Shown here in pieces: positions 5,866-6,087 of a DNA stretch of 6,087 bases. The stretch is from Erysipelotrichaceae bacterium (lineage in GTDB: Bacteria > Bacillota_I > Bacilli_A > Erysipelotrichales > Erysipelotrichaceae), in the NCBI GenBank assembly GCA_017511325.1, contig JAFWKS010000278.1:1-6087 (forward strand), read 5' to 3'. The notes beneath the pieces were generated by a model, which saw nothing but the letters and a program-made list of their open reading frames with translations, was not told the DNA's origin and did not search any database. A program made the translations under genes and the position numbers. The first letter of the stretch is position 1, and each line of letters begins with the position of its first letter.

Positions 5866-5871
5866 ATTATA
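5866..5871 (-). promoter_or_regulatory. Candidate ruvAB -10 box at leaderless distance
   Basis: A perfect TATAAT on the minus strand is followed by TTTAGT and then the ruvA ATG. A start point 7 bases after the box would coincide with the A of the ATG. No convincing -35 exists: 17 bases upstream is CGCAAA, inside the terminator hairpin, and the TG of an extended -10 is absent. The sequence is AT-rich, so a chance match is possible. Confidence 0.4.
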
Positions 5872-5876
5872 CTATT

Positions 5877-5903
5877 AAAAAAGCTAACTTTGCGTTAGCT
5901 TTT
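5877..5903 (-). terminator. Rho-independent terminator after the ABC permease gene
   Basis: The minus strand reads AAAAGCTAAC (5903-5894), a 5-base loop GCAAA, and GTTAGCTTTT (5888-5879): a perfect 10-bp stem with six T on the 3' side ending at 5877. The hairpin takes in two bases of the permease stop codon and lies just upstream of the ruvA -10 box. A T-run also exists on the other strand, but no plus-strand gene leads into it. Confidence 0.88.
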
Positions 5904-6087
5904 AGAATGATATTTCTTTGTTTCCGGTGACCTTCATGTACAAGAGCATTGAGGCGACTGTTGCGACCGTCAGTATCGTCGCATAGGCTGCTGCGATACC
6001 GTAGTTTCCTCTTGAGACATAGGTGTAAGTCGCAAGGGTCAAAGTGATCGTTTTCAGGTTGTACAGGATGATCGCTGTTGATAGTTC
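5902..6087 (-). CDS. ABC transporter permease, C-terminal fragment (iron(III)/phosphonate class)
   Basis: Only the last 61 residues plus stop are in the window; the gene begins beyond the right edge. The visible part starts ELSTAIILYN, includes TITLTLATYTYVSRGNYGIA, and ends with a transmembrane helix (about residues 31-51 of the fragment, IAAAYATILTVATVASMLLY) and a short cytoplasmic tail ending KEISF. The 'ELSTAI-LY...T-TLT-A-Y--VSRG-YG-AAA-ATIL' pattern is typical of the last segment of FbpB/AfuB-like permeases and their phosphonate relatives. Such proteins form the membrane channel that imports a solute delivered by a periplasmic or lipoprotein binding protein, driven by an ATPase. The substrate cannot be decided from this fragment. 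It ends in a terminator that overlaps the stop codon. Confidence 0.82.
   Translation of the reverse strand, partial: ELSTAIILYNLKTITLTLATYTYVSRGNYGIAAAYATILTVATVASMLLYMKVTGNKEISF

Noticed and set aside
5860..5901. SOS (LexA) box before ruvA
   Set aside because: No GAAC-N4-GTTC-like sequence; the only palindrome is the terminator hairpin with a T-run.

Overview
The window reads as chromosomal DNA of a low-to-moderate G+C Gram-positive (Bacillota). Evidence is a seven-gene comG-type competence operon in Bacillus order, a ruvA-ruvB pair, a short zinc-type ribosomal protein L33 and Bacillota-like Shine-Dalgarno sites. The protein style resembles Erysipelotrichia (gut or oral Firmicutes), but that is an impression; I cannot place the genus. 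Every supported gene is on the minus strand, so the story reads from right to left. No tRNA, rRNA, CRISPR array, insertion sequence or plus-strand gene is supported, and no gene-free stretch exceeds 140 bases.

Right end (6087 to about 5296): the C-terminal 61 residues of an ABC transporter permease, probably of the iron(III)/phosphonate class, end inside a strong hairpin terminator. A TATAAT box follows 6 bases before the ruvA start, so ruvA may be transcribed as a leaderless message. ruvB follows ruvA after 9 bases. Together they encode the RuvAB Holliday-junction branch-migration motor.

Middle (4290 to 3405): rpmG (L33) has its own extended -10 promoter and strong ribosome binding site, and ends in a terminator that contains its stop codon. 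A glyoxalase II-like metallo-beta-lactamase-fold hydrolase follows at once, with no visible Shine-Dalgarno, and ends in another terminator.

Left part (3404 to 1): a 139-base intergenic region carries a candidate competence-type promoter (AGGA-N17-GAAT) flanked by two TTTGGCT repeats 52 bp apart. It feeds comGA (traffic ATPase), comGB (membrane platform), comGC (major pseudopilin), then comGD, comGE, comGF and comGG (minor pseudopilins). Most of these genes overlap. comGG runs off the left edge; its start lies inside comGF, giving a 95-base overlap. Together they would assemble the transformation pseudopilus that brings DNA to the cell surface.

Overall the gene content is conventional. The points worth a second look are regulatory: the comG promoter region, the possible leaderless ruvA start, terminators fused to stop codons, the deep comGF/comGG overlap, an Asp-for-Glu change and many cysteines in the ComGE-like protein, and a clear excess of GATC.
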